Assembly: GCA_035492775.1 (NCBI GenBank)
Contig: DATJIW010000047.1
Location: forward strand, 1 to 64,000
Direction: 5' to 3'
DNA: 64,000 nucleotides
DNA from: DATJFQ01 sp035492775
Lineage (GTDB): Bacteria; Acidobacteriota; Vicinamibacteria; Vicinamibacterales; 2-12-FULL-66-21
Of the stretch, positions 12,249 through 19,646 are shown piece by piece. The notes beneath the pieces are model-generated. The model worked only from the letters and a program-made list of their open reading frames with translations, did not search any database and was not told the origin of the DNA. The number at the start of each line of letters is the position of its first letter. Position 1 is the first letter of the stretch. The position numbers and the translations under genes are program-made.

Positions 12249-12920
12249 ATGAATTGGATGGAAATGATTCAGTCGATGGGGCCGATGGCAAAGGGCGTCG
12301 GCGTGGTGCTGATCATCATGTCGATGATCTCCTTCGGCGTCGCAATCGAACGGATTTACACGTTCATGAAAGCGCGCCAGCAGTCGAAGCTGTATGCGCC
12401 GCAAGTGGCCAAGCACCTCAAGGACGGCCGCTTGAAGGACGCCATCGCGATCTCGTCGTCGAAGAACTACCGCTACAGCCACCTGGCGAAGGTCGTCCTC
12501 GCGGGCCTGCAGGAATACCAGTTCCAGCAGGAGGCGGGTGGCAGCCTGAGCCGTGAAGACCTCGTCGACACCGTCCGCCGCGCCATCCAGCGCGCGTCGG
12601 CGCTCACCGCGAACGACCTCAACAAGGGCGTCGCAGCCCTCGCGACCATCGGCGCAACCGCCCCGTTCGTCGGACTGCTCGGCACGGTCGTCGGCATCAT
12701 CACCGCGTTCCAGGGCATCGCCGCGACCGGCTCCGGCGGCCTCGGCGCGGTCTCGGCCGGTATCGCAGAAGCGCTCGTCGAGACGGCGCTCGGCCTGCTC
12801 GTCGCGATCCCCGCGGTGTGGTTCTACAATTACCTGACGGGCCGGATCGCGTACTTCAACGTCGAAATGGATAACTCCTCGTCGGAGCTGGTCGACTACT
12901 TCATCAAGAAGACGGCGTAG
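12249..12920 (+). CDS. exbB: Biopolymer transporter ExbB (MotA/TolQ/ExbB family)
   Basis: 223 residues with three transmembrane helices: near residues 15-38, then a pair after the conserved GVAALATIGATAPFVGLLGTVVGI segment around 120-180. ExbB assembles with ExbD around TonB and conducts protons. The family ALVETALGLLVAIPAVW motif is present. A TGAGGA site precedes the ATG. The 98-base gap to exbD holds an imperfect palindrome. Confidence 0.94.
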   Translation: MNWMEMIQSMGPMAKGVGVVLIIMSMISFGVAIERIYTFMKARQQSKLYAPQVAKHLKDGRLKDAIAISSSKNYRYSHLAKVVLAGLQEYQFQQEAGGSLSREDLVDTVRRAIQRASALTANDLNKGVAALATIGATAPFVGLLGTVVGIITAFQGIAATGSGGLGAVSAGIAEALVETALGLLVAIPAVWFYNYLTGRIAYFNVEMDNSSSELVDYFIKKTA

Positions 12921-12927
12921 TCGAAGT

Positions 12928-13000
12928 GGGTGAATTGGTGAATCGTGAGCTGGCGCATTGACGCCAATTCACGAATCCACCGATTCACGAATGCACCAAT
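12928..13000. repeat. Intergenic word-repeat palindrome between exbB and exbD
   Basis: The left arm repeats the word GGTGAATTGGTGAATCG and the right side contains its complement twice (AATTCACGAATCCACC and CGATTCACGAATGCACC). The element can fold into alternative hairpins. It may tune exbB to exbD expression ratios or be a mobile palindromic repeat. Similar word-built hairpins occur at 8803-8852 and 19583-19623. Confidence 0.6.
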
Positions 13001-13018
13001 TGTTCAGAGGTACCACTC

Positions 13019-13459
13019 ATGGCAATGGATGTTGGCGGCGCCAAAGGCGGAGTCAAATCCGACATCAACGTCACGCCGCTCGTCGACGTCATGCTCGTGC
13101 TGCTCATCATCATGATGCTCATCGCACCGATGCTGCAGCAGGGCGTGGCCGTCACGCTGCCCGAAGCCGGCAACACGGCCGACAAACCCGATACGCAGGA
13201 CCAGACGGTCATCGCGATCGACGCGACCAGCGCCTATTACGTGAACGCCATCCGGGTCTCCAAGGACGATCTCGTGCCGCGCGTCCAGGCGGCGCTCGAG
13301 GACAAGAAGGAAAAGATCGTCTACCTGAAGGGCGACAAGGACGCGAAGTACAGCGCGATCATGGACGCGATGGATGCGCTGCGCAAGGCGCAGATTGAGA
13401 ACATCGCGCTCATCACCGAGCGCAAGCACGTGTCCGGCCAGGAAGGGGGAGGGCAGTAG
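13019..13459 (+). CDS. exbD: Biopolymer transporter ExbD (first copy)
   Basis: 146 residues. A short cytoplasmic N-terminus (SDINVTPLVDVMLVLLIIMM) leads into the single transmembrane helix carrying the conserved membrane aspartate, followed by a periplasmic domain. The INVTPLVDVMLVLL signature is typical of ExbD/TolR. It lies three bases before a second, different ExbD, so the complex may use two ExbD types. Confidence 0.94.
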   Translation: MAMDVGGAKGGVKSDINVTPLVDVMLVLLIIMMLIAPMLQQGVAVTLPEAGNTADKPDTQDQTVIAIDATSAYYVNAIRVSKDDLVPRVQAALEDKKEKIVYLKGDKDAKYSAIMDAMDALRKAQIENIALITERKHVSGQEGGGQ

Positions 13460-13461
13460 GC

Positions 13462-13929
13462 ATGAAACACGCCCACAAGCACCACGGCGCGGAACGCGTC
13501 GTCACCGCAGAGGCGCCGCACGCCAGCTCCGACATGAACGTGACGCCGCTCATCGACGTCCTCCTCGTGCTCCTGATCATCTTCATGGCGGCGCTGCCGC
13601 TGACGCAGAAGGGCGTCGACGTCAACCTGCCGCTCGAGACGCAGCAGGCGCAGCAGCAGCAGAACAACGATCAGATCGTCCTCGAGTACGATGCGAACGG
13701 CAACATCGCGGTCAACCACCAGCCGATGGCCCTCGACGTGCTCGAGAGCCGCCTGCGCGACGTCTTCGAGTCCCGCAAGGACAAGACGATGTTCATCGTC
13801 GGCGACCCGTCTCTCCGGTACGGTCAAATCATCCAGGTGATCGACGCCGCCAAGGGCGCCGGAGTCGAAAAGGTCGGCATCGTCACGATGGGCATGCGCA
13901 ACGAAGGACAGGGCAAGAGCGGATCGTAA
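13462..13929 (+). CDS. exbD: Biopolymer transporter ExbD (second copy)
   Basis: 155 residues. His-rich start (MKHAHKHHGAER), then MNVTPLIDVLLVLLIIFM with the membrane aspartate and a Gln-rich stretch (residues about 55-62) in the periplasmic part. It is clearly a paralogue of the preceding ExbD but differs in both termini. Paired ExbD genes are common in Acidobacteriota and Bacteroidota TonB systems. A strong terminator follows 30 bases later. Confidence 0.93.
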   Translation: MKHAHKHHGAERVVTAEAPHASSDMNVTPLIDVLLVLLIIFMAALPLTQKGVDVNLPLETQQAQQQQNNDQIVLEYDANGNIAVNHQPMALDVLESRLRDVFESRKDKTMFIVGDPSLRYGQIIQVIDAAKGAGVEKVGIVTMGMRNEGQGKSGS

Positions 13930-13961
13930 TCAGAACCCGGAGTTGGAAGTTTTTTCTGTGA

Positions 13962-13987
13962 GGCCGCCCGACCGGGCGGCCTTTTTT
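13962..13987 (+). terminator. Rho-independent terminator of tonB-exbBD operon
   Basis: The perfect GC-rich inverted repeat GGCCGCCCGACCGGGCGGCC at 13962-13981 is followed directly by six T residues. It ends the four-gene operon. Confidence 0.93.
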
Positions 13988-14107
13988 CGTTCTTTGCCGA
14001 ACGCTGAACGCTGACTCTGACCGCTGCCGGCCGGCGGGAGCCGTCATAGGCGTGTTCGTCTTTGTCCGGCTGTGTCGAGGGACGGCGCGTAGTGGAATTT
14101 CGGCAAC

Positions 14108-14135
14108 AAAAAAGCCGCCCGTGACGGCGGCTTTG
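14108..14135 (-). terminator. Rho-independent terminator of the TPR lipoprotein gene
   Basis: Read on the minus strand, AAAGCCGCCGTCACGGGCGG is followed by CTTTTTT, a short perfect hairpin with a U-tract, 36 bases past the stop of the 14171-15148 gene. Confidence 0.88.
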
Positions 14136-14170
14136 GAACGATTTCCGGAGAGCGAACCGGAAACTGAATT

Positions 14171-15148
14171 CTATCCCTTCCCCGTCGCCTTGCGCTTCTG
14201 CGCCTCGAGCACCTTGTTCCGCAGCTGGTCGGCCTGATTGAGGAGATCCTTCTGGACCTTCGGGTCCTTCTCGGTATTCGCCTGCATGCGCAGCAGGATG
14301 TTCTTGTAGGTCATCGCCTCGAGATAGTTCGGATTCAACGACAGGGCTTTGTCGTCCATCGCGATGCCCTTGAGGATGAAATCCTTCTTCTGCGCGTCCG
14401 AGAGGCGGAAATCCTTGCGGGCCTTGTCCCAGTAATACGTCGCGATGAGGTGCCAGCCCTCGGGATTGTTCGGGGCAAGGTTGGCGGCCTGGGTCAGCGC
14501 GTCGATAGTCTTGTCGAAGTCCCCCTGACGGTTGTAGAACGCGGCGAGCGCCGTGTAGACCGACGGATCGTTCTGCTTGACCTCTTTCGCCTTCTGAAGC
14601 GCCGCCTCGGCTTCTTCGTAGCGGCCCGCGTCCTCGTACAACTGCGCGATCGCCATGTAGTTGGCAGGCTCGTTCGGCTCGAGCTGGATGATTTCCTTGT
14701 AGACGGGCTCGGCCTTGCCCGGATCGTTCAACTTGTCGGGACCGTACGCTGCCGCGAGGTACTCGAGTGACGACTTCTTCCACTTCAGGTCCGTGATGTT
14801 GTCCGCGGCCTTCCGATAGTCTTCGATGGCCTTCTGGATGTAGGCGTCGTTCTGCGGGTCGCCGTTCTTGGCAGGCTTGTACAGCTGGTCGTAGGAGTTC
14901 GCCAGGAAGAAGTAGGCGATGGTAAAGCCGGGCGACTGCTGCAGGGCGGACTGGTTCTGGACCACATCCTCGTACCGATCGGCGGCCTTTTTGTACTCTT
15001 TCGCCTGATAGTACTGGTTGGCGTCCTTGAAGGCCTTTGCCGCCTTCAGACTGCTGATGGAATACCTGCCGCAGCCGGCAGCCGCCACACTGAGTCCGCA
15101 GAGCAGAACCAGCGGCGCCACCGAAGCCGCGCGAAATCGGATCGTCAT
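14171..15148 (-). CDS. TPR-repeat lipoprotein
   Basis: 325 residues. The N-terminus is a lipoprotein signal (hydrophobic stretch ending SVAAAGC, lipobox Cys at about residue 26), so the protein should be membrane-anchored. The rest is several TPR motifs, for example YYQAKEYKKAADRYEDVVQ, ANYMAIAQLYEDAGRYEEA and VYTALAAFYNRQGDFDKTI. A role in assembling envelope complexes is likely but no partner is visible. It has its own sigma-70 promoter (15190-15218), a Shine-Dalgarno AAGGGGA and a terminator, so it is monocistronic. Confidence 0.88.
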   Translation of the reverse strand: MTIRFRAASVAPLVLLCGLSVAAAGCGRYSISSLKAAKAFKDANQYYQAKEYKKAADRYEDVVQNQSALQQSPGFTIAYFFLANSYDQLYKPAKNGDPQNDAYIQKAIEDYRKAADNITDLKWKKSSLEYLAAAYGPDKLNDPGKAEPVYKEIIQLEPNEPANYMAIAQLYEDAGRYEEAEAALQKAKEVKQNDPSVYTALAAFYNRQGDFDKTIDALTQAANLAPNNPEGWHLIATYYWDKARKDFRLSDAQKKDFILKGIAMDDKALSLNPNYLEAMTYKNILLRMQANTEKDPKVQKDLLNQADQLRNKVLEAQKRKATGKG

Positions 15149-15189
15149 GCTGTCCCCTTCTCGCGCCGTTTACAATGGACCAAGGGGTC

Positions 15190-15218
15190 AGTATATTGGC
15201 GGGCAAAACCGCCGTCAA
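15190..15218 (-). promoter_or_regulatory. Sigma-70 promoter of the TPR lipoprotein gene
   Basis: On the minus strand TTGACG (15218-15213), a 17-base spacer and TATACT (15195-15190). It gives a leader of about 35-40 nt with a Shine-Dalgarno site. The divergent rel gene starts at 15285 and would need its own promoter in the same short region; a TATTTT at about 15264 is a weak candidate. Confidence 0.85.
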
Positions 15219-15284
15219 CCGCGGCGAAAGGGCCGCCGCTCCCCCTCGGCGAACACTCCGACTCTATTTTAGACACCACGATTC

Positions 15285-17438
15285 ATGATCCGGTTCGAGG
15301 ACCTCGTCGAGAAGGTCCGCGCGTCCAGTCCCGACGCGGACGTCGAGCTGCTCAGAAGGGCGTACGTCTTCTCGGCCTTCGAGCACAAGGGACAGGTCCG
15401 CCATTCGGGCGAGCCCTACCTCGTCCATCCGCTCGAGGTGGCCGACCTGCTCGCCGACATGAAGCTCGACGTCGTCGCGGTCGCGGCCGGACTGCTGCAC
15501 GACATCGTCGAGGACACCCAGACGCCCATCGAGAAGATCCGCGATCTCTTCGGCACCGATGTCGCGCACGTGGTCGAAGGGGTGACCAAGCTCGGCGCGA
15601 TTTCGTTCTCGTCGAGCGAGGAGCGGCAGGCGGAGAACTTCCGCAAGATGCTGCTCGCGATGGTGGACGACATCCGGGTCATCCTGGTCAAGCTCGCGGA
15701 TCGTCTGCACAACATGCGGACGCTGCAGCACCTGCCGGAGGAGCGGCGGACGAAGATCGCGCAGGAAACCCGTGACATCTACGCGCCGATCGCCAACCGG
15801 CTCGGGATGAGCAAGGTGAAGAACGAACTGGAGGAGCTGGCGTTCAAGTACCTCGAGTCGAAGGCGTACGACGCGCTCCGGCAGCAGGTCGAGGCACGGC
15901 GCCGCGCGACCGAGGGCCTCATCGACGAGCTGACGAAAACGATTTCCGCGAAGCTCGCCGAAGCGCAGGTCCCGATCATTGCGATCGACGGCCGCATCAA
16001 GCGGCTCTTCAGCATCCACCATAAGCTGAAGCGCCAGAAAATCGATCTCGATCAGGTCTACGACTTCATGGCTTTGCGGATTGTGACCGGGTCGGTGAAG
16101 GACTGCTATGCGGCGCTGGGCATCATCCACCAGACGTGGTCGCCCGTGCCCGGCCGCATCAAGGACTTCATCGCGATGCCGAGGCCCAACGGGTACCAGT
16201 CGCTCCACACCTCGGTCATCAGCGACCGCGGGTTTCCATTCGAAGTGCAGATCCGCACGGCGGAGATGCATCGCATCGCGGAGGAAGGAATCGCGGCGCA
16301 CTGGAAGTACAAGGAAGGCCGGGTCGGAGCGGATCGCGACGAGCAGTACTTCCTGTGGCTGCGCCAGCTGCTCGAGTTCCAGCAGGAGGTCCGTGACCCG
16401 CAGGAGTTCCTGCAGAACCTCAAGATCGAGCTGTATCCCGAAGAGGTGTACATCTTTACGCCCAAAGGCGAAGTAAAGGCGCTGCCGCGCGATGCCACGC
16501 CGGTCGACTTTGCGTACTCGATTCACACCGACGTCGGCCATCAGTGCGTGGGCGCTCGGGTGAACGGCAAGATGGTCCCGCTCAGAACGCGGCTGCGCAA
16601 CGGCGACATCGTGCAGATCGTCACCGCTCCGGGGCACAATCCCAGCCGCGACTGGCTCAACTTCGTCGCCACCTCCCGTGCGCGAAACAAGATCAAACAC
16701 TTCATCCATGCAGAAGAAAAGGAACGCAGCCTCGACCTCGGACGCAAGCTGTTCGAGAAAGAAGCGCGCCGATTCGGCCTGAACCTGAAAGCGCTCACGG
16801 ACGGAGACGCTTTCACCACGCTGCTTTCCGAATCGGGCTACGGCAGGTCGGAGGAACTGTACGCGGCCATCGGGTACGGCAAGCTCTCGGCGCGCAGCGT
16901 GCTCGCGCGGCTCGTGCCGCAGGACCAGCTGAAGGAGGCGCCTGAATCCGGCATCGCGAGCGTCGTGCGCCGCGTGCTCGGCACGACCGAAGACAAGATC
17001 AAGGTGCGCGGATTCGACGATCTGATGGTGTTCCGCGCGCGATGCTGCAATCCGATCCGCGGCGAGAAGATCGTCGGCTACATCACGCGAGGCAAGGGCG
17101 TGTCGGTGCACTCGGCGACGTGCCCGAACGTCGTCAATCTGCTCTACGATCCCGAACGGCGGATCGAAGTCGAATGGGACAAGGGCGCCGACGGTTCACC
17201 CTACACCGTCCGGCTGAGCATCCAGGTCGAGGACCGCCGCGGCATCCTCGCTGACGTCAGCTCGAAGATCGCGGGCATCAACACCAACATCCGCAACGTG
17301 GAGGCGCGCACGGACGACGATCAGATGGGGCGGATCGACATGACCGTGGAGATCAACGACCTCAAGCACCTCCAGAAGGTGATCAAGTCGCTGCGCAGTG
17401 TCGCCGGGGTCGTGGATGTGGAGCGCGCGAGCCGATGA
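15285..17438 (+). CDS. rel: Bifunctional (p)ppGpp synthetase/hydrolase Rel
   Basis: 717 residues. An N-terminal HD hydrolase domain keeps the catalytic HDIVEDT (residues about 72-78). The synthetase domain follows with YDFMALRIV and the RPNGYQSLHT substrate motif, then a TGS domain (VYIFTPKGEVKALPRDATPVDFAY), a zinc-finger-like Cys segment and a C-terminal ACT domain. Both halves look intact, so it should both make and degrade the alarmone on starvation. Length fits long RSH enzymes. It is alone on its strand; ridA-rpmB converge on it. Confidence 0.95.
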   Translation: MIRFEDLVEKVRASSPDADVELLRRAYVFSAFEHKGQVRHSGEPYLVHPLEVADLLADMKLDVVAVAAGLLHDIVEDTQTPIEKIRDLFGTDVAHVVEGVTKLGAISFSSSEERQAENFRKMLLAMVDDIRVILVKLADRLHNMRTLQHLPEERRTKIAQETRDIYAPIANRLGMSKVKNELEELAFKYLESKAYDALRQQVEARRRATEGLIDELTKTISAKLAEAQVPIIAIDGRIKRLFSIHHKLKRQKIDLDQVYDFMALRIVTGSVKDCYAALGIIHQTWSPVPGRIKDFIAMPRPNGYQSLHTSVISDRGFPFEVQIRTAEMHRIAEEGIAAHWKYKEGRVGADRDEQYFLWLRQLLEFQQEVRDPQEFLQNLKIELYPEEVYIFTPKGEVKALPRDATPVDFAYSIHTDVGHQCVGARVNGKMVPLRTRLRNGDIVQIVTAPGHNPSRDWLNFVATSRARNKIKHFIHAEEKERSLDLGRKLFEKEARRFGLNLKALTDGDAFTTLLSESGYGRSEELYAAIGYGKLSARSVLARLVPQDQLKEAPESGIASVVRRVLGTTEDKIKVRGFDDLMVFRARCCNPIRGEKIVGYITRGKGVSVHSATCPNVVNLLYDPERRIEVEWDKGADGSPYTVRLSIQVEDRRGILADVSSKIAGINTNIRNVEARTDDDQMGRIDMTVEINDLKHLQKVIKSLRSVAGVVDVERASR

Positions 17439-17447
17439 GGAGACGCG

Positions 17448-17825
17448 CTAGAGCAGGGCGATGACGTCGATTTCGACGCGGGCGTCTTTCGGCAGCCTGC
17501 CGGCCTGTATGGTGGAGCGCGCCGGCGCGGGTGCGGTGAAGTAGCTGGCGTACACCTCGTTCATCGCGGCGAAATCACCCATGTCGGCGAGGAATACTGT
17601 CGACCGGACGACCTTGTCGAGCGACGAGCCCCCGGCGGTGAGGATCTCGCGCAGGTTCGTGATCACCCGATGCGTCTGCGCGGCGATGTCTGCCTGCAGC
17701 ATCTGTCCCGTCGCCGGATCGATGGGAATCTGACCTGACACGAAGATGAACCCGCCGGCCTTGACGGCCTGCGAGTACGGCCCGATCGCGGCCGGGGCGC
17801 CGGACGTGCGAACGGCGTCGCGCAT
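17448..17825 (-). CDS. ridA: RidA family enamine/imine deaminase
   Basis: 125 residues. The family signature GPYSQAVKAGGFIFVSGQIP and the active-site Arg in ARSTIQAGRLPKDARVEID are present. RidA hydrolyses reactive 2-aminoacrylate released by PLP enzymes. Its ATG shares one base with the rpmB stop (TGATG), so ribosomes probably reinitiate from rpmB onto it. Confidence 0.93.
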   Translation of the reverse strand: MRDAVRTSGAPAAIGPYSQAVKAGGFIFVSGQIPIDPATGQMLQADIAAQTHRVITNLREILTAGGSSLDKVVRSTVFLADMGDFAAMNEVYASYFTAPAPARSTIQAGRLPKDARVEIDVIALL

Positions 17826-18016
17826 CAGGCGGCCTTGACCACCCTGCCGGAGCGAAGGCACCTGGTGCACACGCGGAGCCGCTTCACCCCTCCATTGATC
17901 AATGCCCGGACGCGCTGCAGATTCGGTTCGAACCGGCGAGCAGAGACGTTGTGGGCATGGCTGATGTTGCGCCCCACGACGGGGCCTTTTCCGCAGATTT
18001 CGCAGCGCTTCGCCAT
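17825..18016 (-). CDS. rpmB: Ribosomal protein bL28
   Basis: 63 residues: MAKRCEICGKGPVVGRNISH followed by the basic tail ending RVCTRCLRSGRVVKAA. Two Cys pairs (CEIC and CTRC) make this the zinc-binding C+ form of bL28. I set the start at the MAKR methionine; an open frame extends upstream but is not conserved. ridA follows with overlapping codons. Confidence 0.95.
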   Translation of the reverse strand: MAKRCEICGKGPVVGRNISHAHNVSARRFEPNLQRVRALINGGVKRLRVCTRCLRSGRVVKAA

Positions 18017-18111
18017 GATGTCGACCTGTAAACGCGTGGTGATGGTGACTAGGGCTGTCCTCTGAGGACAGGACAAACATGCAATTCTAGCACGAGGACC
18101 GTGAGTCACGG

Positions 18112-18139
18112 TTGCATTCTGCAAGCCCGTCCGTATAAT
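18112..18139 (+). promoter_or_regulatory. Promoter for the conserved unknown gene at 18229
   Basis: TTGCAT (18112-18117), a 16-base spacer and TATAAT (18134-18139). It lies in the divergent gap between rpmB and the hypothetical gene. Confidence 0.7.
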
Positions 18140-18228
18140 GGGCGCAAATCGCTATTAAAACAGGCCTGTTTCGACAGCTTCATCGAGGTATGTGCTTTGC
18201 AGCCCAGGCCTTCAGCGAGGGAAACAGG

Positions 18229-18816
18229 ATGCCCGATGGCCACTTGCGGGACGAGACACCGGAAGAGTACTTCAAGGATCTGGTCGGCGCGGCGCTGTTC
18301 CGGCAGCATTTGCAGGTCACGGAGCTGACCGGCTATTACCTGGTGAACCTGCTCTGCAGGTTTGTGAGGCCCTCCTCGAGAATTCCGTACAGCGACGAGT
18401 CTGCCGAACCGCTCGCGCTGCGGTTGCGCCGCGCACTCGAGAGCGGCGGCGTCGAGCAGCGCGAACGCCTCCGGAATCTCGGCGATTTCTCTCTTTTTAC
18501 GTCGGGCTTCTTCGGCGACAGCCTGCAGCGGCGCGTGATCGACATCGATTATTACGTCTCGATGGGTGAGTACGCGTACGGCTCGCTCGGACGCCGCGAC
18601 GAGGACGCCCTGGGAGAGGTCTTCGCGGAGCTTGCACGGAAATTCGTGGGATTCGTCGACGTGCTGTCCGACGTCAGCGATCACACCAGCCTTGCGTCGA
18701 ATGCGGATCTCCTCCGGATCTACGAACGTTGGGTCCGCACCGGAAGCCGCAAGGAAAGTCAGCGCCTGCTCGAGCGCGGCATCCTGCCGGCACCCGGAAC
18801 ACGGCGAATCCAGTAA
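18229..18816 (+). CDS. Conserved protein of unknown function
   Basis: 195 residues, helical, no signal peptide and no membrane segment. Notable segments are YFKDLVGAALFRQHLQVTELTGYYLVNLLCRFV, and RNLGDFSLFTSGFFGDSLQRRVIDIDYYVSMGEYAYGSL. The regular charged helices look like a cytoplasmic all-alpha domain. I do not recognise the family. The ATG at 18229 is preferred; an in-frame ATG at 18190 would add 13 residues. It has its own promoter and stands alone between rpmB and the DksA-like gene. Confidence 0.8.
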   Translation: MPDGHLRDETPEEYFKDLVGAALFRQHLQVTELTGYYLVNLLCRFVRPSSRIPYSDESAEPLALRLRRALESGGVEQRERLRNLGDFSLFTSGFFGDSLQRRVIDIDYYVSMGEYAYGSLGRRDEDALGEVFAELARKFVGFVDVLSDVSDHTSLASNADLLRIYERWVRTGSRKESQRLLERGILPAPGTRRIQ

Positions 18817-19102
18817 CGGGCGGCCCCCAAAGCCCGTGTCTAAACGACGGACTCGGTAAATTCTGTAATTTCACGTCGGCCGCGTATTCCATAGCGACGC
18901 GCCCTTTCGAGCGTCCCACAGGCCTGAACGTCCCCATTGCAGGACAAGGCGAGAACCGAAACCCACCTTCCCGGCGTCTAAACCGCTACGAACGGCGAGT
19001 GGGGCTTGCCGGGAGGTCAGTTTTTCGCTAAACTGAACGGCTTCATAGCTGGCAAATTCGTTGCATGGCGAGCGGAGAAAGTTGGAAAGGAGTCGGACTC
19101 AT
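18817..19102. other. 286-base gene-free gap upstream of the DksA-like gene
   Basis: No convincing coding sequence. It contains an inverted repeat near 18844-18877 (CGACG ... AAATT-CTGT-AATTT ... CGTCG) and a promoter at 19006-19034. A small RNA is possible but nothing supports one specifically. Confidence 0.4.
19006..19034 (+). promoter_or_regulatory. Promoter of the DksA/TraR-like gene
   Basis: TTGCCG (19006-19011), a 17-base spacer and TAAACT (19029-19034). The leader of about 60 nt ends with an AAAGGAG Shine-Dalgarno site before the ATG at 19103. Confidence 0.7.
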
Positions 19103-19558
19103 ATGAGCGGTCATAAGGCGCCCCGGGAACAGATGGATCGCGGCCGGTACGAGGAACTGAAGAACATCCTGGAGGATCGGCGCCGCGAGATCGTGAATCA
19201 GGTGCAGGAGCGGATGCGCGACGTGCGCTCGGAAGGCGCGGGTGCGACCGTGCAAGGCGTACTGGACGCGGCGGAGAGCTCCGAGGCCGATATTCAGGAC
19301 GAGATCGAGTTCGCGCTCATCCAGATGAAGGCGGAAACGCTGAACAAGATCGATGAAGCGCTCAGGCGGCTCGAAGAGGCCACATACGGCTATTGCTTCG
19401 AGTGCGGCAACGAGATCTCAGAGCGCCGCTTGCGTGCGCTGCCGTTCGCGGTGCGCTGCAAGGACTGCGAAGAGGCCCGCGAGGTCAAGCAGCAGCGCGA
19501 GCGGCTGATGGCGCAGCGCCGCGGTGCCGCGTCGCTCTTCATCGACATGCAGGGCTGA
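19103..19558 (+). CDS. DksA/TraR family zinc-finger protein
   Basis: 151 residues. An N-terminal coiled coil with acidic and basic heptads (residues about 10-85) leads into a C4 zinc finger: CFEC near 98-101 and CKDC near 119-122. These proteins insert a coiled-coil tip into the RNA polymerase secondary channel and, with ppGpp, adjust rRNA and amino-acid gene transcription. Together with rel nearby this completes a stringent-response pair. I start at 19103 behind AAAGGAG; an upstream in-frame ATG at 19061 lacks a site. DksA versus a shorter TraR-type role is not decided. Confidence 0.9.
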   Translation: MSGHKAPREQMDRGRYEELKNILEDRRREIVNQVQERMRDVRSEGAGATVQGVLDAAESSEADIQDEIEFALIQMKAETLNKIDEALRRLEEATYGYCFECGNEISERRLRALPFAVRCKDCEEAREVKQQRERLMAQRRGAASLFIDMQG

Positions 19559-19582
19559 GCGATATCGATTACGCTTCACATC

Positions 19583-19632
19583 GGGTAATCGGGGAATCGA
19601 TGTGCCGATTTGCCCGATTACCCGTTTTTTTT
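19583..19632 (+). terminator. Rho-independent terminator with word-repeat stem
   Basis: Left arm GGGTAATCGGGGAATCG (from 19583) pairs with a right arm ending CCCGATTACCC (to 19623), followed by eight T residues at 19625-19632. It separates the DksA-like gene from lon. Confidence 0.88.
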
Positions 19633-19646
19633 GTTCACACGAACGC

